Of a DNA stretch of 6,607 nucleotides, positions 5,177 to 6,607 are shown one piece after another (position 1 is the first letter of the stretch; each line of letters begins with the position of its first letter). Source of the stretch: Desulfobacterales bacterium (GTDB lineage Bacteria; Desulfobacterota; Desulfobacteria; Desulfobacterales; DAOWNP01); the NCBI GenBank assembly GCA_030149595.1, contig JASFBI010000108.1, positions 1 to 6,607 on the forward strand. Direction: 5' to 3'. The notes under the pieces are model-generated. The model was given only the letters and a program-made list of their open reading frames with translations, did no database searches and was not told the origin of the DNA. A program made the translations under genes and the position numbers.

Positions 5177-6607
5177 TTATATATTCAAATATTTATATAT
5201 TTTAGTTCCAAACTTTGCACAAAAAGCATTGTCCACTTTTTTTACAGGATTTGCACCTAAAAATTTAAGCATTTGATTTAATTTTCCTCTTTTTTCTTTT
5301 TTGTCATTAATATTTTTTAAAGCAGCTATTTTATCTTCTATTTCAAAATATTTTAGTTTGGAATTTAAAGGAAGCTGCCAGAATAATAGAAAACCACGAT
5401 CTGGAAATTCTATGTTAAGGATTTTATAACAGTAGCGCATAAAACTTTTTTCAAGACTTAGTCTTATATTGGTTATATCCTGTTTTTTTTCAGAAATTTC
5501 TTTAATATTAAAAGGGTGTCCTATAATTTCAAAATACATTTTTATTTTAGGTTCTGTACCTGAAGGTCTTACTGTGATTTTTAAACTGTGGGTATTTTCT
5601 TTATTTTTTATTTTAAATATCAGTATATTTCTTGCTGAAGTGTCAGTTTTGGATAAGTGGGGGGCAGGTTCTCCATCCCATCTGTCAATTTTTTTTTCCA
5701 TAACAAAATCGCCAATTGTTTTAATTTTATTTTTTCGTAAATGCTCCATTATCAGGAGAATCTGTTCCATTCCCTTTACTCCAAGAAGTCGGATTTCAGT
5801 TAAATAATTGTGGCAGTAACCATATTCTGCATAAATATTGTTTAAATAATCCATTAAAGTCATATTTTTTACTTTAAGCTCTGCACAAAGTTCACTAATC
5901 CAGACAGCAGCTCCTGCTGCATCTTTGTCTCTGCAGTAATCCCCTATGATATATCCGTGGCTCTCTTCTGTACCTAAAATAAGATCTTCAATCCTGTTTT
6001 TGGATTCTAAAACATTCATTTCTTCTCCTATATACTTAAAGCCTACGAGAAGATCAGAAATTATAGAAATATTATTGTCTATGGCTATTTTTTGAATAAG
6101 AGAAGTTGTGACCCCTGTTTTTATTATTAAGCTGGAATTTTTAAGCCTTCCTGCTTCTTTATATTTGTTTATTCCATAAACAGTAAGAATTATACCGATC
6201 TCATTTCCATTTAAAAAAGCCCATTGGTTTTGATGCTTTACCATAACACCTATTCTGTCAGCATCAGGATCAGTACTTAAAATTATATCTGCTTTTACTT
6301 TATCTGCTTCAGGCATCAAAGTTTCAAATGATTCAACTACTTCAGGATTTGGGATGTTGTAAATTACATTCTCAAAGGCTCCGCTGAAAAAGGATGTGTC
6401 AGGATCGCAAACAATATCAAACCCAAGTGATTTTAAAATGGGATAAACTGATGTGATTCCAGTACCGTGTAAGGGGGAGTAGAGTATTTTTATATCTCTT
6501 TTGTCTGAAAGAGATATCGCAGATACAGCGTCGTGATATTTTTTATCTACCTCTTTTCCTATATATGTTAAAAAACCGGTATTTTTTGCTTCATTCAGAG
6601 AAATGGT
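5177..6607 (-). CDS. Phosphoglucomutase/phosphomannomutase family (alpha-D-phosphohexomutase), N-terminus outside window
   Basis: 476 residues are visible; the frame is open to the right edge, so the start and the catalytic phosphoserine loop (TASHNP type) are not seen. The visible part has the other family marks in order: YSPLHGTG (fragment residues 43-50), the Mg2+-binding loop DPDADR (113-118), the sugar-specificity loop GTEESHG (212-218) and the phosphate-binding RPSGTEPKIK (347-356). GEEMN and the GTEESHG form, with the overall length, fit the PgcA-like phospho-sugar mutases rather than short PMM/GlmM enzymes. The enzyme interconverts hexose 1- and 6-phosphates for glycogen, cell-wall and LPS precursors. 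About 115 residues follow the phosphate loop, including a lysine-rich stretch, more than a typical domain 4 needs. A TTG at 6317-6319 and an ATG just after it are internal and not the start, because the homology runs well upstream. hisA follows 29 bp downstream. I am sure of the family, not of the preferred sugar. Confidence 0.92.
   Translation of the reverse strand, partial: TISLNEAKNTGFLTYIGKEVDKKYHDAVSAISLSDKRDIKILYSPLHGTGITSVYPILKSLGFDIVCDPDTSFFSGAFENVIYNIPNPEVVESFETLMPEADKVKADIILSTDPDADRIGVMVKHQNQWAFLNGNEIGIILTVYGINKYKEAGRLKNSSLIIKTGVTTSLIQKIAIDNNISIISDLLVGFKYIGEEMNVLESKNRIEDLILGTEESHGYIIGDYCRDKDAAGAAVWISELCAELKVKNMTLMDYLNNIYAEYGYCHNYLTEIRLLGVKGMEQILLIMEHLRKNKIKTIGDFVMEKKIDRWDGEPAPHLSKTDTSARNILIFKIKNKENTHSLKITVRPSGTEPKIKMYFEIIGHPFNIKEISEKKQDITNIRLSLEKSFMRYCYKILNIEFPDRGFLLFWQLPLNSKLKYFEIEDKIAALKNINDKKEKRGKLNQMLKFLGANPVKKVDNAFCAKFGTKIYKYLNI

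Noticed and set aside
5469..5807. Open frame on the plus strand, 112 codons
   Set aside because: Opposite the conserved C-terminal phosphate loop region of the mutase; hydrophobic shadow translation.

Overview
The window is a stretch of a low-GC, Gram-negative bacterial chromosome. The evidence for a Gram-negative host is a signal-peptide-bearing outer-membrane beta-barrel protein ending in phenylalanine, and a probably exported FG-GAP/VCBS-repeat protein with a TolB/CsgG-like N-terminal region. This combination, with a eukaryotic-type HisA and a long phosphohexomutase, suggests a Desulfobacterota (Desulfobacterales-like) organism. That placement rests on family resemblance only. No mobile element, CRISPR array, tRNA or rRNA was seen.

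Layout. (1) 3-287 (+): C-terminal end of a rhomboid-family membrane protein, cut by the left edge. (2) 312-785 (+): a complete small SLOG/Rossmann-fold protein of the putative molybdenum-cofactor-carrier family, 24 bp downstream of the rhomboid gene. (3) 821-849: a strong hairpin whose T-tract lies on the minus strand, ending the next gene. (4) 904-2226 (-): a porin-like outer-membrane protein with a good ribosome-binding site. (5) 2227-2718: about 490 bp of extremely AT-rich, gene-free DNA between two divergent genes. (6) 2719-4320 (+): the FG-GAP-repeat protein. (7) 4321-4394: two hairpins, the second with an 8-T run that overlaps the stop codon of the convergent gene. (8) 4368-5147 (-): eukaryotic-type HisA. 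(9) 5177-6607 (-): phosphoglucomutase/phosphomannomutase-family enzyme lacking its N-terminus at the right edge. It is 29 bp upstream of hisA and probably co-transcribed with it.

The genes do not form one obvious pathway. The left pair is a possible two-gene operon. The two envelope genes share a divergent AT-rich control region. The right pair combines sugar-phosphate interconversion with histidine biosynthesis and contains the only firmly assignable enzymes. I see no convincing new multi-gene system. The points most worth following are the eukaryotic-type HisA outside a his operon, the C-terminal extension of the mutase, and the FG-GAP protein with degenerate calcium-type loops and no Shine-Dalgarno.
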